DNA from: Pyrus communis
Lineage: Eukaryota; Streptophyta; Magnoliopsida; Rosales; Rosaceae
Length of the DNA stretch: 64,000 bases
Assembly (NCBI RefSeq): GCF_963583255.1
Contig: NC_084815.1
Span: 13,687,724 to 13,751,723 of the forward strand
Direction: 5' to 3'
In this document: piece by piece, positions 44,729-56,923 of the stretch
How the letters are laid out: each line of letters starts with the position of its first letter
How positions within the stretch are numbered: position 1 is the first letter of the stretch
Position numbers and translations under genes: made by a program
The notes under the pieces: generated by a model
Told to the model about the DNA's origin: nothing
The model's input: the letters and a program-made list of their open reading frames with translations, nothing else
The model's database searches: none

Positions 44729-44773
<45 letters not shown>
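44729..44773 (+). repeat. GA microsatellite upstream of pectinesterase ATG
   Basis: About 22 GA units begin 22 bases upstream of the pectinesterase start codon (44707, minus strand), i.e. a CT run in its 5' leader. Confidence 0.9.
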
Positions 44774-44776
<3 letters not shown>

Positions 44777-44982
44777 TGGTGGATAGATTGCTATCTGAGT
44801 TATTAGATCACGCAACTGCAAGAGGTAGAAGTTATGGAAGAACTGTAAGTACCATATACATACATGTACATCTATATGTATATGTGTATGTATCTATGCT
44901 GAATGGCAACACATACAATTTTGTTTGTCCTTTTTCCAATGGTCATAATTTTAGACTTGCCTTGATCGGTTGCTTATGCTAA

Positions 44983-47115
44983 GGCCATCTCCAACCGAAG
45001 ACTGGTTAGAGGGCTTGTTTTAACCCTTTGGCTCTCCAAGAAATTAATATTTTAATAAACAGTGCAATGCCATATTTCTTACCATCTCCAACTGAGGGCC
45101 AAAGGGCCATAGGGCTTGTTGTAGCTTGTCACAAAAAACCGTCTCCAACCGAGGGCCAAACATAATTGTTTTTTTTTTTTTTTTTTTTTTTTTGCTATAA
45201 ATAGGGTGGATATTGGGTTATAATTTCACACACCTTTGAATTCAATCTATTTCAATTCAAGTTTACAATGAATTCTAACTTTGGATCCTTTTCGGATTCC
45301 AACTGGGGGTCCTCATCCGATTCCAAATTGGAAGAACCATAGGCGCAGATGAGACGAGAAGATTAGGAGTCTGATGAAGAAGATGAAGCATGGTGCAACG
45401 CACAAAATAGAGCAGCAACCATGGTGTGTCAGCTAACTCAGGAACAACCTCAATGGGTTGGCTCTGTTGCTGGTCACTCTTACAAACCATGAAATAGAGT
45501 GATGATGCATGCCAATCTGATGAACAATTACTTCAACCCCAACTCGGTGTACATAGAAGAGGATTTTCAGACGTTGCTTCTGGATGAGGCATCATGTCTT
45601 CGAGCATTTACTTCGTGCTGTCTAGCAGGTCAATCCATACTTTCAATAGAAGCAGGACAAAACAGACCACCCTGGTTTCTCACCTCAACAGAAGGTTACT
45701 ATCACTCCAAATAATAGCCTATGGCTCCCCAGTTGATTCGATGGATGAAACCCATGGTATGTCTGAGTCTACATGCCTTGATATTCTTGCTGAATTCTGT
45801 GACACAATTGTTCAGCTTTACAAAGACGAGTATCTCCGTAAGCCAAATCAAGAAGATCTGGGTCAGCTCCTTCGCAAAGTTGAAAACTGTGGGTTTTCAG
45901 GCATGATAGGGTCATTAGATTGCATGCATTGGGATTGGAAGAACTGTCCCACTGGATGGCAAGGAGGCTTCTGCGAAAGGTCGAGAAAGCCAACTGTTGT
46001 GTTAGAGGCGATTGCCTTGTATGACACGTGGATCTGGCATGCTTTTTATGGAGTCCTTGGATCCCAAAATGACATTACAATTCTTGGGTGTTCAGCCCTC
46101 TTCAATACCCTGACGGAAGTTCAAGCACCTCAACTTGACTACTACATCAATGGTCGTTAGTACAATATGGGGTATTACTTGGCAAATGGCATCTACCTAA
46201 AGTGGGTGACACCTGTCCAAGCAATTCCAAACCTTGCGAATGACGCCAAAAAGTTGTTTACCTTACACCAAGAGGCATACCGGAAAGATGTTGAGAAAGT
46301 TTTTGGTATTCTACAAACACAGTGGAAGATCATCAGCGAACCAGGAAGAGGATGGAGTCGAGAAAATTTGGACTTCATTATGATGTCTTGCATTTTATTA
46401 CACAATATGATTGTGGAGGATGAGCGAGATGGGTATATTGATGGAGAGTCTTATAACGACCAAGACGATCCAAATAGGTCAAGAAGGGCTCGTGCAAAAA
46501 TATATGATGGGCTTAATTTGCCTTTCAATCCAAGAACTAGTAGTATCTCTATAAATAAGTACATGAGGTACTATAGAATGATACGTTCCCATGACACAAA
46601 CAAGTACCTATAACAGGATCTTATTACACATATTTGGGCCAAAAATAGCATGGAGTAGGCCTTTAAGTTTTATGATGTTAAATGTTTTTTAAAATGTTGT
46701 TAAATGATTTTTTTTATGTTGTTTAATGTTATTTAATGTTTGTTAATGTTGTTTAATATTTTTTAATATTTTTTAATGTTGTTTTATGTTACTTAATGTT
46801 ATGTAATGTTTAATGGTTTAGGAAGTCATAGGAAAAATAAAAGAGTTTGTAAATTTTTTTTAAACAATTTTTGTTTAAAAAAAAAAAAAAAGGATTACGA
46901 TAAAAAAAATTCAAAAATAACGACTAGCTGACTGTTGCATTTGAATTCCAACCCGACTTGGGGCCAGCTAGCTAGCTCATTTGGGCCGCCCGGTTGGCCC
47001 TTTTTTGTCCAGTAGGGCCCATGAACCCTTTGGCCTGGCTCTCGGTTGGAGGCGATTTTAGGATTATTTTTCGACCCTTTGACCCTCTGGACCCTTTTGG
47101 TTGGAGATGCCCTTT
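44983..47115 (+). mobile_element. PIF/Harbinger-like element
   Basis: The left end GGCCATCTCCAACCGA is mirrored at the right end by GGTTGGAGATGCCC (47098-47112). Subterminal copies of TCTCCAAC[CT]GAGGGCCAAA lie at 45083-45165, with TTTGGTTGGAGAT-type sequence at the other end. A broken DDE transposase is inside. The exact 3-bp target duplication is not clear (the left flank is TAA, the right is not). A T-run is at 45172-45193. Confidence 0.75.
45267..46613 (+). pseudogene. Harbinger-type transposase (plant transposon protein), broken
   Basis: The N-terminus starts MNSNFGSFSDSNWGSSSDSK and meets a TAG; later frames give NYFNPNSVYIEEDFQ. From about 45711 the frame is good: AYGSPVDSMDETHGMSEST, GMIGSLDCMHWDWKNCPTGW (first Asp), YGVLGSQNDITIL (second Asp), one TAG after YYINGR (46158-46160), then YNMGYYLANGIY, QEAYRKDVEKVFGILQ (Glu) and LLHNMIVEDER. 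All three catalytic residues are visible. Stops and frameshifts in the N-terminal third make it inactive. Confidence 0.85.
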
Positions 47116-47624
47116 GGAATTGTTAGGTATGTATTTGGGTCTACATATTTTTGGCTTAATCTGCATGGACAACTCAGCAGTGAGAATGACACCTAATAAT
47201 CAATAGTGGCTAGGATGTGTCTAAAGTTCTCCATCTAGCCTTTAGGTTTTTGAAGTTATTTTGGTTTTTGAAGTGAAAGATACCTACTAAGTGTTACCGT
47301 CATAGTTTCTTCACATAACGTTATTAATTTACATTTTATAACTTAGTTGAAAGTCGACAATACTTTTTTAACTTTAAGGTACGTAGTATTGTTAAATAAA
47401 AGAAAATATGTACTCTATGGAACATATATGCCCAATGATTATGCCAAGATAGATGGACGTTGTGCAGACTCTAATTTGGGAACACGAAGAACGATATTGC
47501 CGAGTTGAATGTTATTGAGATTATTGTCTTCCCACATTAATTTGGCACCAATACCAATGTTACTAGACCATAAATTCTGATCGATGGCTCATTTATTCGA
47601 TATTCAATTTAAATTTTAATTAGT
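47116..47624. other. Intergenic, no gene seen
   Basis: AT-rich sequence between the Harbinger element and the first family X LTR. No open frame, RNA gene or clear repeat was recognised. Confidence 0.4.
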
Positions 47625-48322
47625 TGTTGGACCCTAAAAATCCCACATACAAGCCAAATTATATCTTCAAGTCCAATTGTCGTAAGAATACCACAAGTCA
47701 AGCTTAAATACATGCAAAGGTGGGAAATCGAGAGGCAGGTGAATTTACGATCACACCGTGCCAATAAAATAAACATACATTGAACATTTGTATAATTAGG
47801 CCAATCCCATGCAAATCCAATCATATTTATCATGTCAAGCTATGTTCAGTTGTCATTGTGGACATATCACGCTAACCATGTTGCATGCTAAAGTGGGCCC
47901 AAGCACTTATCGGAGTTTGGGATGTGGATCATGGTGTGGATTGTTACAGAAGTTTATTGGACCTACATGAAACTAAAATTACGAAAGACTTTGGGTTGCT
48001 TCAGAGCACCAAAAGTTCAAGCACATAGTTTTTGGTTTCACGTGGGTAATTCTAAGAGAGAACAAAATCAACCCTTTCCCTTTGCAAGCTAATTAGGATA
48101 CTTAGGAAGAAACCACAACCCAGAGCTGCATTGCCTACAAAATCACGTGCAAGCATAGTGCAACACGTTCCATAATGAAGAGAGAAAGGAACTTTTCCTT
48201 CCAAGCTTACACAAGAAAACGAGGAAGGAAAACAAGGAGGTTCGTTGCCAAAAGTAAGGTCTGTGGAAATTGACCATGGAAGAAGATGCTCTGGGCAGAG
48301 CGCGCAATCCACTCTTCACAAG

Positions 48323-48468
48323 TAGGGATGGGCGGGTAACTGCAGTTATTTAACCATAATCGTTTAAGCTTTTACCCACATAAATGAGTATACCCATACC
48401 CATAACCGTTTATAAACGGTTAACCATACCCATAACCCCATACTCATTTACCCATAACCATGTACCCG

Positions 48469-48512
<44 letters not shown>

Positions 48513-48560
48513 GTCTACCTATTTTTTTAACAACTTGAAAATTAAAAAAAACTTGTCTTA
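48323..48560 (+). other. hAT-like terminus or simple-repeat insertion
   Basis: TAGGGATGGGCGGGTA is a typical plant hAT terminal sequence. It is followed by many TACCCATAACC repeats and a 33-base T-run. It is absent at the matching place of family X copy 2. The other end was not found. Confidence 0.35.
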
Positions 48561-49142
48561 ATTTTCTTTTTTCTAACTATTAAATACCGTTATAAGTACA
48601 TTTAAAATTTATTTTTATATTAACGGCAATATTATTTATGAATATATGCGATGTCTCCCAATTATTTAACGGTCAATCTATTACAAGAATCATTCATGGT
48701 TGTAGGTTAATTAATATTCTTGTATACATATATATATATATATGTATATATGTAACTACGCATTAGTTTGCTAATAGGCTAATTTGATAAATATTTGGAT
48801 TTTTATTTAGAAACATATGTTCATCGATCCAAGCCATTTAATCGATTTCTAATTTTGGGGTCAAATATTTATTGAAAACTTGAGGCCAATTAAATATCTA
48901 TATATATAGGTACACATCATCTAATAATAACATGTTTCTAAATGCTCAAGACTAGCCGGCGTTCTTCAATATTACACGAAAAAGGGAAGGCACAGCTGCA
49001 CCCAAGAAATAAGAAACAAGACTTAGCGAGAATAGAAAGAAACGAGGAAATCAAGGGATTCCTTACGAAAGGCTAGAAAGGAGCCCTATGCCTATAAAAG
49101 GGAAAAACCAATTCAATGCAGAGGAGGGCGGACTACTACATG

Positions 49143-49144
<2 letters not shown>

Positions 49145-49226
<82 letters not shown>
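49145..49226 (+). repeat. GA microsatellite
   Basis: About 40 uninterrupted GA units just after the TATA-like box of family X copy 1. The Glu-Arg repeat reading frame across it is not a gene. Confidence 0.95.
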
Positions 49227-49229
<3 letters not shown>

Positions 49230-49425
49230 CAAGGCAAATTGCACCAATCAGGAAAACTTCTCTAAGCGCAGGAAGCCTTGAATCTTGAGGGAAATTCTTA
49301 CTTGGAATTTTAGGGATTTCTTTAGGTTTCCCTTAGATTCATTAGCCATCATTAACATCCTTAGATTGTTAAGAAACCCAGATTATTCATCCTTCAAAAC
49401 CATGCAACCATAAACAAGTTATCTT

Positions 49426-50173
49426 TGTTGGAACTTGTGTTTTATGTGGGACTCGAAGTCCCACATTGCCCAAACCTTTGTTTTTTTTCACCTTTATAAG
49501 TGAGTGAACTCACTTATAGTTTGAAATGAATTAGGCTAAAGTCATGGACCTTGGGCCTTAAACTTGGAGGGTTTGGGTGTATATATTAAATGTCAAAGAT
49601 GGGCCTTGGGCCTCTTGGGCTTGGATGGACGAAAAACACAAGTTACGTTTTTTATTTTTTGGATTCAGTTTTTTTCCGAAAGGATAAAACTGATTGAACA
49701 GTTACGTTCGGTTTTTAAAAATTAATTGAACAGTTACATTCGGTTTTAAAAACTGATAAGCATGAACGGTTATATTTGTTCAAGTTATGCCATTATATAT
49801 ATATATGGCAATAAAACCAAAAACTCAACAATCATTTTTCATTTTCCTTTCTCCATATTTCGTAGAGAAGCACTCAATCAATTCGCCAAGAATCCAAGTT
49901 CGTGTGCAAGAACTTGGATTAGATAGTTGTATCCTGCAAGATAGATATCCATTTGAACTACTGCACTGTTGTAGAGGCGTATTTCTATCTTAGGAGATTG
50001 TTACTGCAAGTCTCTATCTTCCTAACCAAGTCAGTGTTTTGTGGATTATTAATTCAGTTTTATTAGTTGTTTATATTGTGAGATATATATATTGTATCCT
50101 TGTGAAATTTCTATTCGAAATAAACTGTGCAATTGTTGTATATTATATACTTGACATTTGATTGGTTCTAACA
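49426..50173 (+). mobile_element. Solo LTR nested in family X copy 1
   Basis: 748 bp from TGTTGGAACTTG to GGTTCTAACA, with flanks ATCTT and ATCTC (4 of 5). It has short terminal inverted repeats (TGTTGGAAC/TGTTAGAAC), no PBS and no coding region. Family X copy 2 lacks it at the matching place (about 57700). Confidence 0.75.
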
Positions 50174-50339
50174 ATCTCCAATGCTAAATTGATAAGCTTT
50201 TAGCTTCTACACCACGCCTTGCTAAGGCAAAGCCATAATAATTTACCTTAATCACGCAATCTTTGAGCCATTCATCCAATTGAGATACTTCCTAAGACAA
50301 GATAATTCTTTTGAAGTATCGACCAAAATATCCCCAACA

Positions 50340-51480
50340 TTAGGTATGGCTCAAATTGGTCCCCAACATTAGGTATGGTTCAAATTTTAATGCCTCATAC
50401 ATATGTTTGACACGAGAAAGCGTATCATTCATCTTAGGTTTTTTATTTTGTATTTATTTGTTATTTATTTATCTATATGGTTAGGGCGTTGAGGATAATT
50501 TAACTTACAATTCATGAAACTGATCTGGTGCAGTGGCATGGGTTACAAGTGTGTTAAATTTCATCAACATAAAACTTTGTAGTAAAATTGTAGAGCATGT
50601 ATTATCTTATTCTTATTTGTAGACTAATAGTTAACAGATCCTGATAATGACCTAACTTTTAGTGATGATAGAATGATTATTATCCTGTCCCGACAGTAAA
50701 CTTTTCATATATTAACTTTTAAACTGTTGCTCTTTTGCAGATCAAAAGCGTGCAAATTATTAACTTAGTAATGTTGAGACCAAAAAGAAACAACTTGTTG
50801 ACTTAATGGTTCTTAATTTATTCCTTTTAGTGTAACTGTACACCATTTTTAATAGTTTCTTCCGTTGCTTCCTTCAAACGGTCATTTGCTTTCAACATGT
50901 ATGTCCTGGTGGACTGGTGTGATGGTGTTGGTGGGCAGGAGTCGTCACAAAAATTGATGGTCTAGGCATGGTTAAATACTATTTTTTATCGTATTGTATT
51001 TGTAGCTCACATCCATGCATTTCTGGAGAATGTTGATCCCCACCGTATCTTGTTTAATGACCTAGTTTTTGAACGTTGGGACATATCCAACCGGCTAGTT
51101 CCTGAGTTAGGACATAGAGCCAAACTACTTAGCCAAACATATACGCAGATTATCTTTTTTTTTTTTTTTTTTTCTCTACTAACGAAATAGCCATGAGGAT
51201 TGGATTTTGGAGTACCAAGAAATTTTAAAACGATGAAACTTTAAAATGATGAGATTTATTTTACAAAAACAATTTGATGACATTTAAAAAATTTTTAATT
51301 GGGATATAAATTCATAGAGTTTGTTATTTTAACAATTGTGTATGTTAGCTTACTTGACTTACACAATCATATTTCGATAGTAATCGTAAAATTTGCTCAA
51401 CCCACTTCGAAATTTCTTGATTAAATGGTACATAGCTTTGAATGCTACGAAATTGAACGGCTAAAATTTAAAGTTGTAGT
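50340..51480. other. Intergenic, no gene seen
   Basis: Near the start, a short direct repeat (CCCCAACATTAGGTATGG at 50332 and again at about 50362) lies next to the family X end. The rest is AT-rich with a T-run at 51155-51174. No gene was recognised. Confidence 0.35.
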
Positions 51481-51484
51481 GACC

Positions 51485-52215
51485 TACTTATTTATATCAC
51501 CAACATCAACCATCTTGCTATCACTCTTACCGCTTGATTCTACATCACTGTCTTTGCTATTTGCATATTTCACAGGGAAGCTTGAGGATGTTCCTCATTT
51601 TCCAAGTCAGAGTTAGTGCTTGAATGGTTACTCTCTTCAGCATCCAAGCTCTCGCTCGCCACCTTGTTGACAGTGACATCATCAACGTTCCATTCCTCAT
51701 CACTCGAGCCTATGATGTCTAGGAACTTTGCTGGCCTAGGAGTGTCGGAAGACGCAGAGGCCCGAGAACTCTGGGATCTACGAGCAGGACCAATAGGAGT
51801 AACTCCTTGGTCAGACACTACAGCCATAACAAAGAGACACGATTAATACAACATCAAAAGTACTGAAGAATGAATAAAAGAAAACAAAGCAACGCCAAAG
51901 AATCCTTTACTCGTCTTCGATCTTACTGGGGTGCTCTTACCTTTTGACTTCTTGGAAGTGGTGGGAACATCATTCTTGACAATAACTGGAGGACCATCCT
52001 TCACCACCTTTGGCTTGAAGTGCTTCACCTGGCCACCTGCTCAAGGCGATCCAAGGGTTAGGAAGGCAAGTAGAGCGTCGCATTTAAGGAAAAGAAGAAA
52101 ACTGTGACGAGCAAGGAAGTATACATGAAGCTGCTCTCTTCTCCTATGCATCAGCCTTTCCCTCACCGCTAGTCTTACTGTTCTTAATGCTCTTGGAAGA
52201 GTCGTCGAAGGCATT
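51485..52215 (-). pseudogene. Intron-bearing coding remnant, unidentified
   Basis: On the minus strand, coding-like pieces alternate with intron-like gaps. About 52215-52140: VPPLAKESNAFDDSSKSI, KTSGEGKADA. 52035-51937: QVKHFKPKVVKDGPPVIV, TTSKKSKGKS, with a possible GT donor at AAAAGGTAAGAG. 51821-51490: after an acceptor-like GGCTGTAG, VSDQGVTPIGPARRSQ, FLDIIGSSDEEWNVDD, NEEHPQASL. The composition is Ser/Asp/Glu/Lys-rich and disordered. I do not recognise the family. The position upstream of a family X LTR and the antisense direction recall the antisense genes of Tat elements. Confidence 0.35.
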
Positions 52216-53789
52216 ACTCTCTTTAGCTAAAGGGGGCACGGACTGCGACTACATTATCCGACACTAACCTTGGATGGCTAGAAAGACGGAAGGGCAGCCT
52301 TGGTTGCTTATCGCTGTGAAACTTAGCAATGGCAGTGAAACACTTCATCCGATATGTCGAAAAGGCCTTGGAAATACTGCCCATTGGAGTCCAGTTGGAA
52401 ACATAGTGGAAAGGGCAGAGACTCTCAGACGGCGTGTAAACAAAACTCTAAAAAATCTTGCTTCTTTCTGGTATCTTGCTAAACTAACTGTAAACTAATG
52501 AGAGTTTTTCAGGCATATAGGAGGAATGGTCAATAACAAAACGGTTCTTGGCAGCACTGCAAGGGTAAGAGCCAATCTTTAAACCTCTAATGTGTTTCCA
52601 GAGGAAAATCTGTAGGAAGTTGACACACATGAAACTTTTTATCGGGGCACCACGAACAACTTGCTCCTTGAGGGCAAGAATCTCATCTAATTAATGATAT
52701 AGAAGAAAGAGGAATAGCAAAGCTAGTGGAAAGAAAAACTCATAAGCACTACGGTATGCCCCATCACGCGATGCAAGGCATACATACATACAAAAAAAGA
52801 GAATGACAACGCAGGAAACAAAAGCCTACCCTAGGTAAACAAGCAAATGCACCCAGGGAAAGGAAAATCTCTAAGAGTTTAAACACCTAATGCAAAACTA
52901 AGGCCTTAACATAAGACTAGCTTCCCTACGTGCTACCACACAAAATGCATATGTCTTTCCCTACACATGTTGTGCAAAGTAGCCATAAAATATGAGAAAT
53001 CTAGCCAGGGAAGGCATGCTATGCAAACGCAGACGCAAAAATAGGATACATGCAGTCAAGCAATCACGCCAAGCTAAACAATACATCTAATTAACCCTAC
53101 TTGAGTATGCACCGACAAGAAATCAAGCCAAACTATGTGACAATTGCACAACACAAGGGAAGAACAAGAAGAAAATCACAAAGGGGAAACACCCAGAGTT
53201 GCAAAACCAAAAATTACAGAGAAGCTAAGTGCGATTTATCGAAGGAAAATTCATACCCTTGACTACGAAGATCGAAATCCTAAGATTTCTTAGATTTGGA
53301 AGCCAAAAGGAAAAGACAGGAAACATGCCCAAAATCAAGAACAAAATAGACAAAGAAGGTAAGGAAAACAAGAAAATCCATAAGGAAGAGGAAGAAATTT
53401 TCCCTTACTTGAGGAAAAAGCTTGGCGCAACACACAGAGGAGCATGAACGAGAGACACGATGCAAGGTGAAGATGAACAGAGGGTGGAATTTTTAGAGAA
53501 GAGGAAGTTACAAAGGAAAAAAATGGGGAAAATGAATTAATTGCTTGTCCTAGAAGGGAGAAGTAATCAAGGCAATTGTCATGAGGGAGAAGATGAATAC
53601 CCATAGTTCTTTTGAGTGATTAGACGTACAGGAGAAATAAGGGCGAACATCACCATGAAGTCATTTGTAGCCACGCGGAAAGAGGAAAAGAATCATCAGC
53701 GAATCCACATTTAAAATTTATGTGGGCCTGTGTTGGATTATTTGACCCATTCAAGGATATCTCACATCCCAAATAATTAATGAGGTTAA
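52216..53789. other. Possible internal region of a family X element, no gene seen
   Basis: Purine-rich sequence (many AAGGAAAAGA runs around 53160-53560) without a kept open frame. It may be the promoter/leader side of the minus-strand remnant at 51485-52215 and the end of an internal region before the LTR at 53790, but no clear polypurine tract or PBS was found. Confidence 0.3.
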
Positions 53790-54856
53790 TGTTGAGGCCA
53801 AAAATGTCACATGCAAGTCCAACTAAGTCTCAAAGCCCAATCATCATAAAAGGCCCTAAGCCAAGCCTAAATACATACAAAGGTGCAAAATCGAGAAAAT
53901 GAAATATTTACAATCATGCCATGCTATGGTTATTAAACCAAACATCTATATAAATCACATCATCCTCACGTAAATCCATGCATATACGTCATGCCAAGCC
54001 TTATCACGCTAAACTATTATTCATGTTAAGGTAAGCCCAAGTCACATGTCCAAGGCTTGCCAAGTGAATTGTGGTGTGAATGGTTACAGAAGTTTATCGA
54101 GCCTACGCAAAGTCAAGAGTATGGAAGACTTTAGGCTACTTAGGGGCCACATATCCAAACCAATAACCTTTGAAGCCCACATGGGTGAGCTTAAGAGAGA
54201 ACAAATCTAATTTCCTTCTTTCCTTAGCAAGCCAACCAATCTAGTTAGGAATGAACCAAATCCTAAGCCTTAAGTTAACGTGACGGTCCAACAAGATGTA
54301 CATTTAATGAAGAAGAAGGTTGACTTTCCCTTCCTAGCTCACGCAGTAGATTAACACTTGAAAGCTAGGAAACACATTACCAAAAGTAATTCTTGTGTAA
54401 GACTGGCCCGGGTAAACAATGCCTAAGGAATAAAGTCCAGTGCAGGCTTCATGAGACCATGGCACTTGCTTGGCTTATACATCAAGGAAAGTTACAGTGG
54501 CGCTAGGAGAAAGAAGAGGAAGGACTTAGCCATAACTAGAGATTCCCTAGAAAGCCCTAGAAAGCCTAGAAATGAATCATTCACCTACAAAGAGAGGTGA
54601 GAAACCTTAAAGAGGGGATCAAAACATCATAGCACATAAATTCAAACATTAGAGAGGAGAGAGGAATTGGCACCAAGCTAGGAAAAACTCTGTCTAAGTG
54701 CAAGTATCCTAAAAATCCCAAGAAGCATCACCTTTGCAACCTTAGAGTTTTCCATAACCTTACTCTAAGCATCCCATCCATCGTTGGCCTTGTTACAACC
54801 CTAAGAAACCTAGAGGATCTTGTAGACATGTAAATTGTGTTGCATACAAATGATGC

Positions 54857-56923
54857 TGTTGAAGTTCCTTTCGAGTGCAAATATAAGGATAGTATAGCGG
54901 CACAAGTAAGGGTTTCGAACCACAGAGATTGAGAAACAACTTAATAAAACCTTTGACTGTTATAAATTAGCATTAGTTAAAGACTCCCATGATTTAAAAT
55001 GGGGGGTTTGAGTAATTTTGGAAAAGAAATAAAAACAGAAAGAAAAGGGAAATATCACATCCCAGCCCTGGGCGGATCACTTCCCGGGCCCACTCCACCA
55101 CCGTAGCACGATATTGTCACCTTTGGGCTTACCATTCCCTCACGATTTTGTTTTTGGGAACTCACGAGCAACTTCCAGTGGGTCACCCATCATGGGATTG
55201 CTCTAGCCCTCTTCTCGCTCAACTTCGGAGTTCCTACGGAACCCGAAGCCAGTGAGCTCCCAAAAGGCCTCGTGCTAGGTAGGGATGGGAATATACATAA
55301 AAGGATCACTCTCCTGGGTGATGTGGGATGTCACAATCCACCCCCCTTAGGGGCCCAACGTCCTCGTCGGCACACCACGGCCAGGGTTAGGCTCTGATAC
55401 CAAATTGTCACATCCCAGCCCGGGGCGGATCACTTCCCCGGCCACTCCACCACCGTAGCACGATATTGTCCGCTTTGGGCTTATCATTCCCTCACGGTTT
55501 TGTTTTTGGGAACTCACAAGCAACTTCCCAGTGGGTCACCCATCATGGGATTGCTCTAGCCCTCTTCTCGCTTAACTTCGGAGTTCCTACGGAACCCGAA
55601 GCCAATGAGCTCCCAAAAGGCCTCGTGCTAGGTAGGGATGGGAATATACATATAAGGATCACTCCCCTGGGTGATGTGGGATGTCACAGGAAAAATTAGA
55701 ACTATCTAAAAACAAACCTAAGACAGGGAATAGGTTAGAAATGTTTTTAGGATATAAATCTGATTTCAAATGAGTAGAGGCCTTCCCTAAACATTCATGA
55801 ATTAGTGATATGATCTTTTAACTTATCCCTTTCAAATGCACAACTAAGATGTTCACATATCTAGCATGGCATATAACTAAATTGAATGAATCCTCTCTTA
55901 CTTTGCATGTTAGATGCATGGCATATACATAAAACTTATATTTGTAGGTGCAGCCTAGCATGACATATACTCAAATTTAGCACCTAGAAACTCATTAAGA
56001 ATGAAGAGAAGTGTGAACATCACATGAACCCTAGAACATGGCATTTATCCTAGAACTTCATGGAATCAGTTCACATGATTAGTTCTGAACCTAACCACAT
56101 GTTGCTAATGAATGAAAGAAGATATGGCAGTCATCCTTATCATTCTCAACATAAAACAAACATAAACAAGGTAGCTAAGCTTGAAAATATGTGCTTGAAA
56201 TTATTGAAACAGAAAACTGATTCTAGCTTGCAAATGAAGTTGATAAACTAAAACTGCATTATAACATTAATTCAATAATGTCTAGGGCTTCAGAGCAGCC
56301 CTAAATATCCATAAACTAAATTAAAAATATAACAAAATACATAAAAAGTTAGGAAAGCTAGAACCTAGAAATTGCTTAAGGCTGAAGACTTCTGCTCTCT
56401 CCAGATTCTCCCTTTTTTTCCTCATGTAGTGTATTTGTCTCCTATTAAAAGGCTTAGGACTTATCTAACATCTGACACATTTACATCCTTGAATTGAGTC
56501 TCATTTATAACTCATAACAACCAACTTTTAGTATTGGAGTAACTAAAAACTAGCTGTTATCAAAATTTGTAACTGAACAGCTCCTCTTTATTCTATTATA
56601 ACTTCTTTTTGAACTCTCCAAATCACAAGTTGTAAAGACCATCAGAAAGAAGACTTCCAGGGCTTTCTAACCATATATGGCCTATTTTCGAATTCATTCT
56701 GAGCACTTCAGGGCAAAGCTCTCAAGTTGGCTATTCTGCAAGGGCCTTTTCTGGCTGATCTTGGGCCACTTGTTACAAAATTCAAAATAAGATGATTTCT
56801 TTGAGTCCTTAGTTTCATCCTGAAATACAATAAAAACAACAAAATACCTTATGATACATAGAGATTTTAAGTAAAAAACCTAAGTAAAAAAGGGCATATA
56901 AATATAACTTTATGCACTCAACA
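54857..56923 (-). mobile_element. Solo LTR nested in family X copy 2
   Basis: Flanked by the perfect 5-bp duplication GATGC (54852-54856 and 56924-56928). On the minus strand it starts TGTTGAGTGCATAAAG and ends GGAACTTCAACA. Without the nested Cassandra it is about 1.4 kb. It has no internal region and no PBS, so it is a solo LTR of a gypsy-type family I remember from Rosaceae. Confidence 0.85.
55053..55688 (-). mobile_element. Cassandra TRIM, second copy
   Basis: Two LTRs (55053-55335 and 55406-55688) on the minus strand have the 5S-like core (complement of GATGGGTGACC near 55183 and 55541). The complement of TGGTATCAGAGCC is at 55390-55402 and a purine tract follows. GGAAA flanks it perfectly (55048-55052 and 55689-55693). 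The left LTR terminus has TA instead of TG. It is a normal two-LTR copy, unlike the one at 38451. Confidence 0.93.

Larger units (their letters stand above)
47625..50339 (+). mobile_element. Long LTR-like unit, family X copy 1
   Basis: Starts TGTTGGACCC and ends ATCCCCAACA. Flanks TTAGT and TTAGG match in 4 of 5 bases. Blocks match copy 2 (53790-57945) in the same order: the start, the TTACAGAAGTTTAT region (47944/54081), the region before the TATA-like CCTATAAAAGG (49091-49101), and the end (CTTCTACACCACGCC / TTTCCACACCATGCC). No coding region. It is read as a solo LTR with nested insertions. Boundaries are my inference. Confidence 0.55.

Noticed and set aside
49088..49288. Glu/Arg repeat protein
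   Set aside because: Produced by a GA microsatellite.
50332..50385. Tandem CCCCAACATTAGGTATGG as a duplicated insertion footprint
   Set aside because: It may equally be a local repeat present before the family X insertion; one copy is outside the LTR and no clean target duplication fits it.
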